Assembly: GCF_016889705.1 (NCBI RefSeq)
Contig: NZ_CP069526.1
Coordinates: 4,774,001-4,838,000, forward strand
Length of the DNA stretch: 64,000 nucleotides
Reading direction: 5' to 3'
From: Amycolatopsis sp. FDAARGOS 1241
GTDB lineage: Bacteria; Actinomycetota; Actinomycetes; Mycobacteriales; Pseudonocardiaceae
The number at the start of each line of letters is the position of its first letter. The stretch's first letter is position 1. The notes under the pieces are model-generated. The model was not told where the DNA came from, did not search any database, and saw nothing but the letters and a program-made list of their open reading frames with translations. A program made the translations under genes and the position numbers. Below, piece by piece: positions 39,857 to 49,323 of this stretch.

Positions 39857-41035
39857 GTGCTGTTCCTGTACCTCGTGCTGCTGCTGGCGTCGGCGACCTT
39901 GCTGATCGCGGGAATCAACGAACAACGGCAGCACTACAAGCACCTGCACAGCATCCCGACGCGGGTGCTCGTGAACGGCATCCGCGGGAAGTCGTCGATC
40001 ACCCGGCTGTGCGCGGGCGCCCTGAGGGGCGGCGGGCTCGTCACCACGGCGAAGACCACCGGCACCGCGGCGCGGTTCATCCACCCGGACGGGAGTGAGG
40101 AACCGGTCTACCGCAAGTTCGGCATCGCCAACGTCGTCGAGCAGATCGGCATCGTGCGCCGGGCCGCCGCGTACCGGCCGGACGCGCTGGTCATCGAATG
40201 CATGGCGGTGATGCCGGACCTGCAGGAGATCAACCAGAGCAAGCTGATCCGCTCGAACATCGGCGTGCTGTGCAACGTCCGCGAAGACCACCTCGCGGAG
40301 ATGGGCCCGACGCTCGACGACGTCGCCCGCTCGCTGAGCCGCTCGATGCCGGTCGGCGGGATCTGCCTGACCGCGGAGCGCGACCGGCTCCACATCCTGG
40401 AGGAGGAGGCGGCGAAGCGGAACTGCGAACTCATCGCCGTCGACCCGGAGTCGGTCACCGACGAGGAGATGCGCGGCTTCAGCTGGATCACCTTCAAGGA
40501 GAACGTCGCGATCGCGCTGGCCGTGGCCGACCTCCTGAAGGTCAACCGCACCTCCGCCCTCGAGGGCATGTGGGCGGCGCCGCCGGATCCGGGTGTGCTG
40601 CAGGTGCACCAGTACCGGGCGGGGCGGCGGCTGCTTCGCTTCGCCAACGTGTTCGCCGCGAACGACCCGGAATCCACCATGATGAACATCGACCAGCTGC
40701 GCCGTCAGGGCGCGATCTCGGACCCGCTGCACGTGATCATCAACTGCCGCCCGGACCGCGTCGAACGCAACGGCCAGATGGGCGCGCTCGTGCCCCGCAT
40801 CGCTCCGCGCCGCGTCGTGCTCATCGGTGAGCCCACACGCAGCGCCCGCGTCGCGATCCCCGCCGAGTGGCACGACCGCGTGGTCGACCTGGGCGGTGCA
40901 CGCACCCCGCGGGACCTGCTGCGCGGCATCGTCAGGGGCACGGAGCCGGAGGCGTCGCTGGTCGCCATCGGCAACATCCACGGCCAGGGGGAATTGCTCC
41001 TGGATGAACTCGCGAAACTGGAACCCGTCGCCTGA
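39857..41035 (+). CDS. pgsB: PgsB/CapB-type poly-gamma-glutamate synthase (Mur-ligase-like)
   Basis: A 392-residue ATP-dependent amide ligase that activates the gamma-carboxyl and elongates poly-gamma-glutamate (or a related polymer). An N-terminal helix (FLYLVLLLASATLLIAGI) anchors it, followed by the P-loop region VNGIRGKSSITRL at 39-51, KTTGTAARF, IECMAVMPD, NVREDHLAEMGPTLDD and the FAANDPESTMMNI and INCRPDRVERN segments, all in the order of Bacillus PgsB. Length matches (393 residues in B. subtilis). GTG 39857 follows the Cache-HAMP gene by one base and the stop overlaps pgsC by one, so the three are translationally coupled. Confidence 0.94.
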   Translation: MLFLYLVLLLASATLLIAGINEQRQHYKHLHSIPTRVLVNGIRGKSSITRLCAGALRGGGLVTTAKTTGTAARFIHPDGSEEPVYRKFGIANVVEQIGIVRRAAAYRPDALVIECMAVMPDLQEINQSKLIRSNIGVLCNVREDHLAEMGPTLDDVARSLSRSMPVGGICLTAERDRLHILEEEAAKRNCELIAVDPESVTDEEMRGFSWITFKENVAIALAVADLLKVNRTSALEGMWAAPPDPGVLQVHQYRAGRRLLRFANVFAANDPESTMMNIDQLRRQGAISDPLHVIINCRPDRVERNGQMGALVPRIAPRRVVLIGEPTRSARVAIPAEWHDRVVDLGGARTPRDLLRGIVRGTEPEASLVAIGNIHGQGELLLDELAKLEPVA

Positions 41036-41517
41036 TGCTGACCACCTCCCTCGCCCCCGAGGTCGCCACCGTGGGGCTCGCCATCGGCCTGCTGTTCTCG
41101 CTGGTCTGCTACCTCACCACGAACCTCTCCCCCGGTGGCATGATCACGCCCGGCTGGATCGCGCTCACGATGGTGGAGGACTACCGGCGGGCGGCGATCA
41201 TCGTCCTCATGACCGCGCTGACCTACGGCGGCACGAAACTCCTGCAGCGGATGGTGATCCTCTACGGCAAGCGGCTGTTCGCGGCGGTGGTCCTGCTCGG
41301 CGTCGTGTTGCAGACGACGTTGCTCATCGTGCTGCAGGCCGACTTCCCGCTGCTGTTCGTCCACCAGACGCTCGGCTTCGTCGTGCCCGGGCTGGTGGCG
41401 TACCAGCTCGTCCGGCAGAAGCCGGTGGCGACGATCATCGCCACCGGTGGAGTGAGCGTCGCCAGCTACGCGATCCTGATCAGCGGTGTGCTGGTCGGCC
41501 TGGTCCCCACGGTGTGA
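41035..41517 (+). CDS. pgsC: PgsC/CapC-type poly-gamma-glutamate synthesis membrane subunit
   Basis: A 160-residue protein with four to five hydrophobic helices and the PgsC landmarks LSPGGMITPGWIAL, LTYGGTKLLQRMVILYGKR and LGFVVPGLVAYQLVRQK. It forms the membrane part of the synthase with PgsB. Length is close to Bacillus PgsC (149). ATG overlaps the pgsB stop as TGATG. No PgsA (metallophosphatase-like) or PgsE gene follows; an NlpC/P60 gene takes that place. Confidence 0.92.
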   Translation: MLTTSLAPEVATVGLAIGLLFSLVCYLTTNLSPGGMITPGWIALTMVEDYRRAAIIVLMTALTYGGTKLLQRMVILYGKRLFAAVVLLGVVLQTTLLIVLQADFPLLFVHQTLGFVVPGLVAYQLVRQKPVATIIATGGVSVASYAILISGVLVGLVPTV

Positions 41518-41524
41518 GGTGCTG

Positions 41525-42532
41525 ATGCGCAAGGCAATGCGAATCGGGGTGCTGGCCGCGATCATCGCGGTTTCCGGCACGGCCGCGGTCTACGTGGCGA
41601 CCCGGGACGACAACCAGATCATGGCGGTGTCGGCGTCCTCCGTCTCGGCCGGTGCCGCGCTGACCGGCGGCTACACCTACGAGCGGCTGGACAATCCACC
41701 CCGGACGGTCGTGCGCGACTCGGCGGGGGTCCAGCTCGCGTCCTTCACCGACGGGTCGCGCACGGTGATGCTCACCGGTCCGAGCCGGACCTTCACCGAG
41801 CCGCGGTTCACGAAGGTGTCGGTGACCTCCACCGCCTGGATCCGCCTGGCTCCGCAGGAGTGGCAGGCGGGCGCGGAAAAGCAGAAGTGGTTCACCGACT
41901 GGCTGCCCAAGACCGTCGGCGACACCTCTCCGGACGTCCTCGCCATCGCACTGCAGTACACCGACGGCGCCGCCGACCGGATGGCCAAGAGCCTGCGGGT
42001 GGGCGGCGACGCCAGCTTCGGCCCCGACAGCGCCGAAGGCCGGCTGGAGAAGTCCGACTTCTACGACTACCTCGGCGTCGACTGGGACTTTCCCGGTGGC
42101 GTGCACGAGAATGCGGAGCCGATGCGGGCGCGGTCGCTGGACTGCTCCGGGTTTGTCCGCATGGTCTACGGCTACCGCTCCGGGTACCCCCTGCTCGGCA
42201 CGAACACCGAGGGCCCGGGCCTGCCCCGGCGGGCGTGGGCGCTCTCCGAACTCGGCCCGGGCACGGAGGTGATCCACGACGAGAAGAAGCAGGTCACGAA
42301 CTTCAGCGAGCTGCAGCCCGGCGACATCCTGTTCTTCAACCTGGAGCCGCAGCTCGGGCCGAAGGTGTCGCACACGGGCATCTACCTGGGCATCGACAGC
42401 GACGGGCACCGCCGCGTCCTGTCCAGCCGCAAGGTCGCGAACGGCCCGACCTTCGGCGACGCCGGCGGCGTGTCCCTGATCGACGGTTCAGGGACGTACG
42501 CCAAGGCATTCCGCGCCGCCAAGCGGCTCTGA
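41525..42532 (+). CDS. Exported NlpC/P60 hydrolase of the polymer locus
   Basis: A 335-residue protein with an N-terminal signal anchor (MRIGVLAAIIAVSGTAAVYVA). SH3b-like strands (TYERLDNPPRTVVRDSAGV) precede the C-terminal cysteine peptidase domain, with nucleophile C207 in DCSGF and H283 in SHTGIYLG. NlpC/P60 enzymes cleave gamma-glutamyl bonds; PgdS, the poly-gamma-glutamate hydrolase of Bacillus, belongs here. Position directly after pgsC (7-base gap, GAGGTG ribosome site) suggests it cuts or releases the polymer or links it to peptidoglycan. A wall hydrolase role is the alternative. Confidence 0.88.
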   Translation: MRKAMRIGVLAAIIAVSGTAAVYVATRDDNQIMAVSASSVSAGAALTGGYTYERLDNPPRTVVRDSAGVQLASFTDGSRTVMLTGPSRTFTEPRFTKVSVTSTAWIRLAPQEWQAGAEKQKWFTDWLPKTVGDTSPDVLAIALQYTDGAADRMAKSLRVGGDASFGPDSAEGRLEKSDFYDYLGVDWDFPGGVHENAEPMRARSLDCSGFVRMVYGYRSGYPLLGTNTEGPGLPRRAWALSELGPGTEVIHDEKKQVTNFSELQPGDILFFNLEPQLGPKVSHTGIYLGIDSDGHRRVLSSRKVANGPTFGDAGGVSLIDGSGTYAKAFRAAKRL

Positions 42533-42609
42533 TCCCGTTCGGACGGTTACCCGGGGATCACGCCGGCACCGTAAGCTCGCGCGTTTCGGGAATCCCCACA
42601 CCGACCGGA

Positions 42610-43079
42610 CTACAACGCGCTACCGCTGATCGTTCCGGCTCGTTGCGAAGAGACGGTCGAAGCTGAGGCGAAGGCGTGGACGGGCGAGAGGGCCGGCAGC
42701 GGGACGGCAGCCGCGGCGGCGAAGACGGAGGCACTCAGCGGCGCTTCCCAGCCCAGGAACAGGGCCATCGACACCGCGAACACCAGCAGCAGCGCCGCGC
42801 CGGCCCGCGCGGACCAGCGCACGGCAACGCCGGCCGGCAACGTCAGGCCCAGCAACGATTCCGCGGCGGTCGCCACCCACACGGCGGCGTCGAGGAGCCC
42901 GCCGGGCAGGTGGGGCGCGAGGTTGTGTGTGTAAGCGGCGAAGTCGCCCCACACGACGGACGCGGTGTGCGCGGTCCCCACCAGCCGAACCGATCGGCGA
43001 CGGCGGAGCGAAACCCGGCGGCCAGCGCGAGGCGGGCGAGCACCGTCGCGATCGGGCACCCACGCTCACGCTGGCTCAC
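42610..43079 (-). pseudogene. DoxX-family membrane protein, one frameshift
   Basis: The N-terminus (VLARLALAAGFRSAVADRFGWWG) is in one frame from GTG 43079, and the rest (HTASVVWGDFAAYTHN, ESLLGLTLPAG, LLLVFAVSMALFLGW) is in another. One base is missing near 42970. Joined, the product is a ~155-residue four-helix DoxX-like protein; these are linked to thiosulfate oxidation or redox defence, mostly unproven. The single indel could be sequencing error. Confidence 0.6.
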
Positions 43080-43302
43080 GGAATTCCGGCAGAAGACCGT
43101 CAGAAGCCCCCCGTATCCTGGTCGCTCACCGCCCCTCACTCCACCTCGCTCCAGCCGCGGACCACGCACGACGGGGAGCGGCACGATCGACCCGGCATCC
43201 GCTGCCGAAGGGCCGGTGACGGCGTTCCCCGGCGATGGACGCGGCGTGGTCCGCCGTCGCTAAGGTGGGCTTTCCCGACGCGCACAGTGAGGAGATGCCG
43301 AG

Positions 43303-44028
43303 ATGTCGCAAATGCTGCTGCCGCTCGACGAATCGTGGTCGACCGCCCTGGCGTTCGCCGCGCACCCGGACGATCTCGAATACGGCACGGCATCAGCCGT
43401 CGCGCGCTGGACCTCCCAGGGCAAGCGCGTCGTCTACTGCCTCGCGACGAGCGGCGAAGCGGGCATCGACACCATGGAGCCCGACGTCGCCGGGCCGGTT
43501 CGCGAGGCCGAAGAGCGCGCGGGCGCGGCTGTCGTCGGCGTCGGCACCGTGGAGTTCCTCGGTCATCCCGACGGTGTCCTGGAATACGGGCTCGGGCTTC
43601 GGCGCGACATCGCCCGCGCCATCCGCAGGCATCGGCCCGACGTGATTGTGACCGGTAACTACCACAATCGCTGGGCTTCCGGCGCCCCGAACCACGCGGA
43701 TCACCTCGCGCTGGGCCGGGCCGTGCTGGACGGCGTCCGGGACGCGGGCAATCGCTGGGTGTTCCGCGAGTTGGTGGGTGAAGGCCTGCAACCGTGGCAG
43801 GCACGCCAGATCATCGTGACCAACAGCCCCGAAGCAACCCACGGCATCGACACGACGGACTTCCTCGAGCAGGGTGTCGCTTCCCTGAGCGCTCACACCG
43901 AATACCTGCGCGGACTCGGCTCGGGCGAGATGGCCGATCCGAGGAATTTCCTCGAGTCCGCGGGGAGCGAAGCGGGCCTGCGGCTCGGCGTGCGCTTCGC
44001 CGTCGCCGCCGAGGTCCTCGAGCTCTGA
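43303..44028 (+). CDS. PIG-L-family zinc deacetylase
   Basis: A 241-residue cytoplasmic LmbE/PIG-L deacetylase. The metal motif is AFAAHPDDLEYG (His-Pro-Asp-Asp), and the third ligand lies in PNHADHLALG. Family members remove N-acetyl groups from GlcNAc-type substrates (MshB, Mca) or from natural-product intermediates. The GNYHNRWASG strand and the C-terminal SAHTEYLRGLG resemble the MshB/Mca side, but length is shorter than MshB. A GAGGAG site precedes ATG 43303. No mycothiol partner is adjacent. Confidence 0.88.
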   Translation: MSQMLLPLDESWSTALAFAAHPDDLEYGTASAVARWTSQGKRVVYCLATSGEAGIDTMEPDVAGPVREAEERAGAAVVGVGTVEFLGHPDGVLEYGLGLRRDIARAIRRHRPDVIVTGNYHNRWASGAPNHADHLALGRAVLDGVRDAGNRWVFRELVGEGLQPWQARQIIVTNSPEATHGIDTTDFLEQGVASLSAHTEYLRGLGSGEMADPRNFLESAGSEAGLRLGVRFAVAAEVLEL

Positions 44029-44212
44029 CGGGGGAGGTCGTCGAGCGCGTCGTCGAGCGGCTGACGGCCCGCTTCGGCCCGCGTCGCCACCTGCGGTGCG
44101 CGAGCTCGGCAGGTTGACCACCCTCGAGTTCGACCCCATCATGAGCGGGGCCGGCGATCAGGCAGCGGAGGGAGCAGTCCCGCTGATCGTTCAGCAGACA
44201 CAGGGAGGTGTC

Positions 44213-46537
44213 GTGGCAAAGGCGAGAGCTCGCAGCGGCAACGTTCCCTTCACCGCCACCAGCTTCATCGGCCGGCGTCAGGAACGCAAGGAGATCCGCG
44301 ACCGCTTGGCGGGCGGACGGCTGGTGAGCTTGATCGGGCCAGGCGGAGTCGGCAAGACCCGATTGGCGTTGCAAGTCGCCGACGACGTGAACCACCTCTT
44401 CGAAAACGGCGTGTACTTCGTCGAATTGGCCGCCGTCTCGGACGGAGGCGAGGTACCGGCCGCAGTCATCCACGCGCTGGGCATCGCCGACCAGTCGAAT
44501 CGTGACGCCACCGCGAAGCTCATCGACTACCTCCGCGATCGCGAGCTCCTGCTCATCCTCGACAACTGCGAACACGTACTCGGCGGGGCCGCGGCGCTGG
44601 TCGACGAAATTCTGCGACACGCGCCCTCGATCCGAATCTTCGTAACCACCCGCACGTGCCTGGCGGTGACAGAAGAATTCCGCTATCCCGTACCTCCGCT
44701 CACCGTGCCCGATGACGCGGAGCCGGTCAGCGTCGAATCCTTGCCCCAGTTCGAGTCGATCCGGCTGCTCCAAGAACGCGCAGAGGCTGCCTCCCCCGGT
44801 TTCGTCCTCACCGAACGCAATGCTGCTGCGGCGGCGCGGTTGTGCATTCAGCTGGAGGGAATTCCGCTCGCGATCGAACTGGCGGTCGCCCGGATGCGCA
44901 TTCTTTCGCTCGACCAGATCCTGGAACGGTTGACCGACCGATTCGGGCTGCTCACCATGGGAAGCCGGTCGGCCGCACCGCGCCAGCAGACCCTCCGATC
45001 GCTCGTGGACTGGAGTTTCGAACTCTGCACGAAACCGGAACGCGATCTGTGGGCCCGCCTGTCCGTGTTCGCGGGGAGTTTCGACCTGAAGTCGGCCGAA
45101 GGCGTGTGCGGCGACGGATCCGCCGAGGACAGCGACCAGCCCCCGACGCCCACGCTTGATCTCTTGAGCTCCCTCGTGGACCAGTCAGTCCTCGACGTCG
45201 AAGGCCAAGAATCGTCGACGCGCTTCCGGATGCTGGAAACCATCCGGGCGTACGGCGCAGAGGTGCTCGCCCTGACGGGGCACTCGGAGTGCTTCCGCGG
45301 CCGCCACCGCCGGTACTTCCTCGACGTGGTCAATGAGCTGGCCCGTACCTGGTGTGGACCCGGCCAAGCCTCCGCGGCCCAGTGGATGCGCGTCGAGCGC
45401 GAAAATCTCCGAGCCGCGTTCGAAACCGCCGCCCCCGGCGACAATGACCAGCTCGAGCTGATCGCCGGCCTGCGATACCGCTGGTACGCGGACGGATACC
45501 TGGCCGAGGGTCGCGCCTGGGCGGACGAAGCGCTCGAGGCACCCGGCGGTGACCGAGCGCCCACGCCGGCCCGGGTGAAAGCGCTGTGGGTCGCGGCCAG
45601 GGTGTGCCTGCTCCAAGGCGACCACGAGGTGGCAGCACGGCGTCTAGACGAGTGTGAAGCAGCGGCACAGCGGCTTGACCTCGCTGAGGCGGCGGCCCAC
45701 TGCCTCGGCCTGCGGGGACTCGCCGCCCAGCTTCGCGGCGACCTGACCGAGGCCGAGCGGCACTTCGAGGCCGCACTGCGAGAGCTGGCCGACGTCGGCG
45801 AAACGGCCGAATGGCTGATGGCGTCCTTCGAATACGCCGTCGTGCTTTCCCTGGGCGGCCGCAGCGAAGACGCCTTGGCCGTCAGCGCATCGGCGCTGGC
45901 CGTGTGCCACCACCGCGACGAACGGTGGGCGCGCTCTTACCTGAAGTGGAGCCGAGGCCTGGACCACTGGCTGCGAGGCGACTTCGCCGCGGCGCAGGCG
46001 ACCGCGCTCGACGCGCTTCGCGATCACTGCGCCTTCGATCCGTCGCTGGGCACCGCTCTGATGACCGAGCTCCTCGCCTGGATAGCGGGATCGACCGGTG
46101 AGTTCGAGCGCGCGGCACAGTTGATCGGGGCATCTCGAAGCCTGTGGCAACGCACGGGTACGGAACTGGTCGCGTTCGGACCGAAACTCACCGGCTACCA
46201 CTCCGCCTGTCTCGGCCGGCTTGAGCGGGCCATGACGCCCCGCGCGCTGTCGACAGCCTTGCAGGCGGGAGCGAAGCGATCCCCGGCGGAAATCATCGCC
46301 TACGCCTTGGCGCAACGATGCGCCGATGCGATTCCCGAGAACCAGCCACCGGTACTCACCAGTCGGCAGCAAGAGATCGCGGCCCTGATCTCAAAGGGGC
46401 TGACCAGCCGCCAGATCGGAGCGGCTCTGGTGATCTCCGTGCGAACGGTGGAGAGCCACATCGACAACATCATGACGCGCCTGGGGTTCGGCTCGCGCAG
46501 CCAGATCGCTTCGTGGTACGCCGGGCAGTCCCTCTGA
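44213..46537 (+). CDS. NB-ARC/TPR LuxR-family regulator
   Basis: A 774-residue AfsR/STAND-like regulator. It begins FTATSFIGRRQERKEIRDRL, with Walker A LIGPGGVGKTRLAL (~residues 40-50), Walker B LLLILDNCEHVL and an NB-ARC GIPLAIELAVAR helix, then TPR-like repeats (RLDLAEAAAHCLGLRGLAA). The C-terminal LuxR HTH is LTSRQQEIAALISKGLTSRQ and RTVESHIDNIM. GTG 44213 follows GGGAGG at good spacing; the frame upstream is low-complexity. It lies directly before the P450 operon and is its likely activator. Confidence 0.9.
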   Translation: MAKARARSGNVPFTATSFIGRRQERKEIRDRLAGGRLVSLIGPGGVGKTRLALQVADDVNHLFENGVYFVELAAVSDGGEVPAAVIHALGIADQSNRDATAKLIDYLRDRELLLILDNCEHVLGGAAALVDEILRHAPSIRIFVTTRTCLAVTEEFRYPVPPLTVPDDAEPVSVESLPQFESIRLLQERAEAASPGFVLTERNAAAAARLCIQLEGIPLAIELAVARMRILSLDQILERLTDRFGLLTMGSRSAAPRQQTLRSLVDWSFELCTKPERDLWARLSVFAGSFDLKSAEGVCGDGSAEDSDQPPTPTLDLLSSLVDQSVLDVEGQESSTRFRMLETIRAYGAEVLALTGHSECFRGRHRRYFLDVVNELARTWCGPGQASAAQWMRVERENLRAAFETAAPGDNDQLELIAGLRYRWYADGYLAEGRAWADEALEAPGGDRAPTPARVKALWVAARVCLLQGDHEVAARRLDECEAAAQRLDLAEAAAHCLGLRGLAAQLRGDLTEAERHFEAALRELADVGETAEWLMASFEYAVVLSLGGRSEDALAVSASALAVCHHRDERWARSYLKWSRGLDHWLRGDFAAAQATALDALRDHCAFDPSLGTALMTELLAWIAGSTGEFERAAQLIGASRSLWQRTGTELVAFGPKLTGYHSACLGRLERAMTPRALSTALQAGAKRSPAEIIAYALAQRCADAIPENQPPVLTSRQQEIAALISKGLTSRQIGAALVISVRTVESHIDNIMTRLGFGSRSQIASWYAGQSL

Positions 46538-46921
46538 CCGGACGACGAAATCGCGGCACGAAACGGACCGGATTCGACCCCTTGACAACCGCCGTCCGGT
46601 GGATTCGGTGCAGTCGTCCGCACCCGGTGGTCGGGTAGCTCCTCGCGCTTGAAGCCGCAGCCACCCATCTACCACCTTATCGTTGCATTATCAGACGTAG
46701 CAGTTCAGAGCCGGTCTGTCGCGGGCACCGCGGTCGGCACCCGGTACGGACCTCCGCAGCTTCCGTATCCCCTCCCGTGATCTCCCCCATGTGCGTGGTC
46801 CCACCGTGGCGAAGATTACGGGGACCGCCAGGCGGCGACACACGAGTCCAACGAATTGCCGACGTGGGCTGGCGCAGCAGAGTCCGCGTCGGGGCATCCG
46901 GCGAAATCCGAAGGAGTCCCC
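46538..46921. other. 384-base regulatory region before the P450 operon
   Basis: No coding frame is supported. An A/T-rich island at 46676-46700 (CTTATCGTTGCATTATCAGAC), unusual in this DNA, is the best promoter or regulator site for the reductase-P450 genes. Confidence 0.4.
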
Positions 46922-47938
46922 ATGGCATCGCATCTCGCGGCCGGACACTCCGTTCACCGGCCTCGCTGGGCGGACACCGAAAACCAGGCAGGCGAGGGCC
47001 TCGCGGTGGAAGTCAAGGCGAAGACGGCGATCACCGGCACGATCACGCAGCTGACTCTCGTCCGCGCCGACGGCCGAGAGCTTCCCGAGTGGACGCCGGG
47101 TGCGCACATCGACCTCGTCCTCGGACCGGACCTCGTCCGGCAGTACTCCCTGTGCGGCAAACCCGGTGACCTCCGTTCGTGGCAAGTGAGCGTCCTGTAC
47201 CAACCCGACGGCCGGGGTGGCTCCGCACGTGTCCACCACGAACTGCGCGAAGGCGAATGCATCGCGATCCGAGGGCCACGCAACAACTTTCCCCTCGTCG
47301 AAGCACCGCGATACCTGTTCATCGCCGGAGGAATCGGCATCACCCCGCTCCTGCCGATGATCGAGTCCGTCGATCGAGCAGGAGCCGAATGGTCCTTGGT
47401 GTACGGAGGCCGCAGCCGGCACAACATGGCGTTTGCCGATGACCTGAAACAGACGCACCACGACGGCGTGACCTTGGTTCCGGAGGACACCCACGGCCGC
47501 CTCGATCTCGCTCGCATCCTCGGCGGTGTCACGCCCGGTACCGAGGTCTACGTCTGCGGCCCGGAAGGCCTGCTGTGCGCGGTGGAGGCGATCGCCGCCG
47601 AGCGTGACCTCGTGGACCGGATTCACCTGGAGCGGTTCACTCCCAAAACCCCCGCGGACGTACCCGCCCTCGACAACTTCGAAGTCGAATTCGTGCGAAG
47701 CGGTATCACCGTCTCGGTCGGACCGGATGAGTCGATTCTCGGCGCCGCGCGGGCGGCCGGCATACCCGCACCGTTCTCGTGCTCGGAGGGCACGTGCGGA
47801 ACCTGTGAAACGAACATCGTGTCGGGCCTGGTCGACCACCGCGATTCAGTTCTCAGTCCCGCGGAGCAGCGGGAGAACAGCACGTTGATGATCTGCATCA
47901 GCAGAGCCGCGTGTCCCCAGCTCCGGCTCGACCTCTGA
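46922..47938 (+). CDS. Phthalate-dioxygenase-reductase-type oxidoreductase (flavin, NAD, C-terminal 2Fe-2S)
   Basis: A 338-residue electron-transfer protein. An N-terminal flavin domain with RQYSLCG (the RxYS flavin motif) is followed by a NAD(P) domain with GGIGITPLLPM and YVCGPEGLL. A plant-type ferredoxin domain closes the protein with ligands C287, C292, C295 and C325. This order (flavin-NAD-2Fe2S) is that of phthalate dioxygenase reductase and of the reductase half of CYP116B fusions, and differs from GcoB, where the cluster is N-terminal. It sits 28 bases before the P450 and should feed it NADH electrons directly. Confidence 0.93.
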   Translation: MASHLAAGHSVHRPRWADTENQAGEGLAVEVKAKTAITGTITQLTLVRADGRELPEWTPGAHIDLVLGPDLVRQYSLCGKPGDLRSWQVSVLYQPDGRGGSARVHHELREGECIAIRGPRNNFPLVEAPRYLFIAGGIGITPLLPMIESVDRAGAEWSLVYGGRSRHNMAFADDLKQTHHDGVTLVPEDTHGRLDLARILGGVTPGTEVYVCGPEGLLCAVEAIAAERDLVDRIHLERFTPKTPADVPALDNFEVEFVRSGITVSVGPDESILGAARAAGIPAPFSCSEGTCGTCETNIVSGLVDHRDSVLSPAEQRENSTLMICISRAACPQLRLDL

Positions 47939-47966
47939 TGGCCCACCGAAGAAAGGACAGCCGCCC

Positions 47967-49262
47967 ATGGACAGCGCCGTCACCAGCAGCAATGAACCAC
48001 CGACGGGGTGCCCGGTCGCCCATACCGCCGCCGGATTCTCGTTCTTCGGCCGTGAATACCAGGAGAACCCGGGAGCCTCGCTGGCGTGGGCGCGCGAGAG
48101 TCAACCGGTGTTCTACAACGCCGACTCGGACTACTGGGTCGTGACGCGGCACGAAGACGTGAAATCGGTCTTCAGCCAGTTCAACCGGTTTTCGGCGGCC
48201 ATCACCCTGACGCCCGTCACGCCGCCCTCCGAGGAGGCACAGGCACAGCTCGAGAAGTACGACTTCGCGCCCTGCCCCGTCCTCGCGGATTCCGACCCGC
48301 CCCAGCACCGGCAGTACCGCCGGCTGAACGCTCCGGCCTTCATGCCCGACCGGATCGACCCGCTCGCACCCTACATCCGGAAGACGACGAACGATTACAT
48401 CGACCGCATCATCGAACGGGGCCACGCCGATCTCGTCGCCGACATGCTGTGGGACATCCCGTGTCTCGTCGCGTTGCAGTTCTTGGGGATTCCCGAAGAA
48501 GACGTCGACACCGTGCGCAAGCTGGCCACGTCCATGACCGAATTCGTCTGGGGACGACCGGCCGCCGAGGAGCAGGTGCGTGCCGCCGACGGCTTGGGCC
48601 AGTTCTGGGCGATGGGCGAGCGCGTCATCGGGAAACTCAAGGGACTCGACGATCCGCCCGGGTGGCTGGGCCACGCGATCAAGATGCAGCGCGAGCACCC
48701 GGACGTCATCTCCGACACCTGGCTGCAGACGAACGTCATGGGCGGCGCGATGGCGGCCCACGAAACCACGACGAACGCCACCGCGAACGCGATCGTGACC
48801 CTGCTGAGGAACCGCGACCAGTGGGATCGCCTCTGTGCCCAGCCGTCCCTGATCCCCGCGGCGGTCGAGGAGTGCCTGCGCCTCAACCCCTCGGTTGCTG
48901 CCTGGCGCCGGGTCGCGAAGGAAGACGTGCAGGTCGGCGACGTGACCATTCCCGCGGGCGGCAAGATCCTCATGGTGATCGCGTCGGCGAACCAGGACGA
49001 CGCGGTGTTCGACGATCCCGAGCGATTCGACCTCGACCGGGACGCCAAGGCGCACATCGCTTTCGGTGCGGGCACGCACATGTGCCTGGGCAACCACCTC
49101 GCCCGCCTCGAAATGATCATCTACCTGGAGGAACTGACGCGACGCCTGCCGCACCTGACTCTTGACCAGCAGGAGTTCCACTACGTTCCGAACACCTCGT
49201 TCCGAGGTCCGGCGTCACTGCACGTCAGCTGGGACGTCGAAAAGAACCCCGTCCTCGCCTGA
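47967..49262 (+). CDS. Cytochrome P450
   Basis: A 431-residue class I bacterial P450. The oxygen-activation helix is GGAMAAHETTTN, K-helix ExxR is EECLRL, and the heme loop is FGAGTHMCLGNHLAR with C373 as ligand. The N-terminal GCPVAHTAAGFSFF start is like CYP107/199-type soluble enzymes. With the adjacent PDR-type reductase it forms a two-component monooxygenase that needs no separate ferredoxin. The substrate is unknown. The cupin and esterase downstream suggest an aromatic or ester substrate. Confidence 0.95.
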   Translation: MDSAVTSSNEPPTGCPVAHTAAGFSFFGREYQENPGASLAWARESQPVFYNADSDYWVVTRHEDVKSVFSQFNRFSAAITLTPVTPPSEEAQAQLEKYDFAPCPVLADSDPPQHRQYRRLNAPAFMPDRIDPLAPYIRKTTNDYIDRIIERGHADLVADMLWDIPCLVALQFLGIPEEDVDTVRKLATSMTEFVWGRPAAEEQVRAADGLGQFWAMGERVIGKLKGLDDPPGWLGHAIKMQREHPDVISDTWLQTNVMGGAMAAHETTTNATANAIVTLLRNRDQWDRLCAQPSLIPAAVEECLRLNPSVAAWRRVAKEDVQVGDVTIPAGGKILMVIASANQDDAVFDDPERFDLDRDAKAHIAFGAGTHMCLGNHLARLEMIIYLEELTRRLPHLTLDQQEFHYVPNTSFRGPASLHVSWDVEKNPVLA

Positions 49263-49323
49263 ACGGCGTGGCGCGCCCAGCGCTCGCCGGCTCTCCCGAA
49301 CGCCGCGAACGGAGAAGACACGC

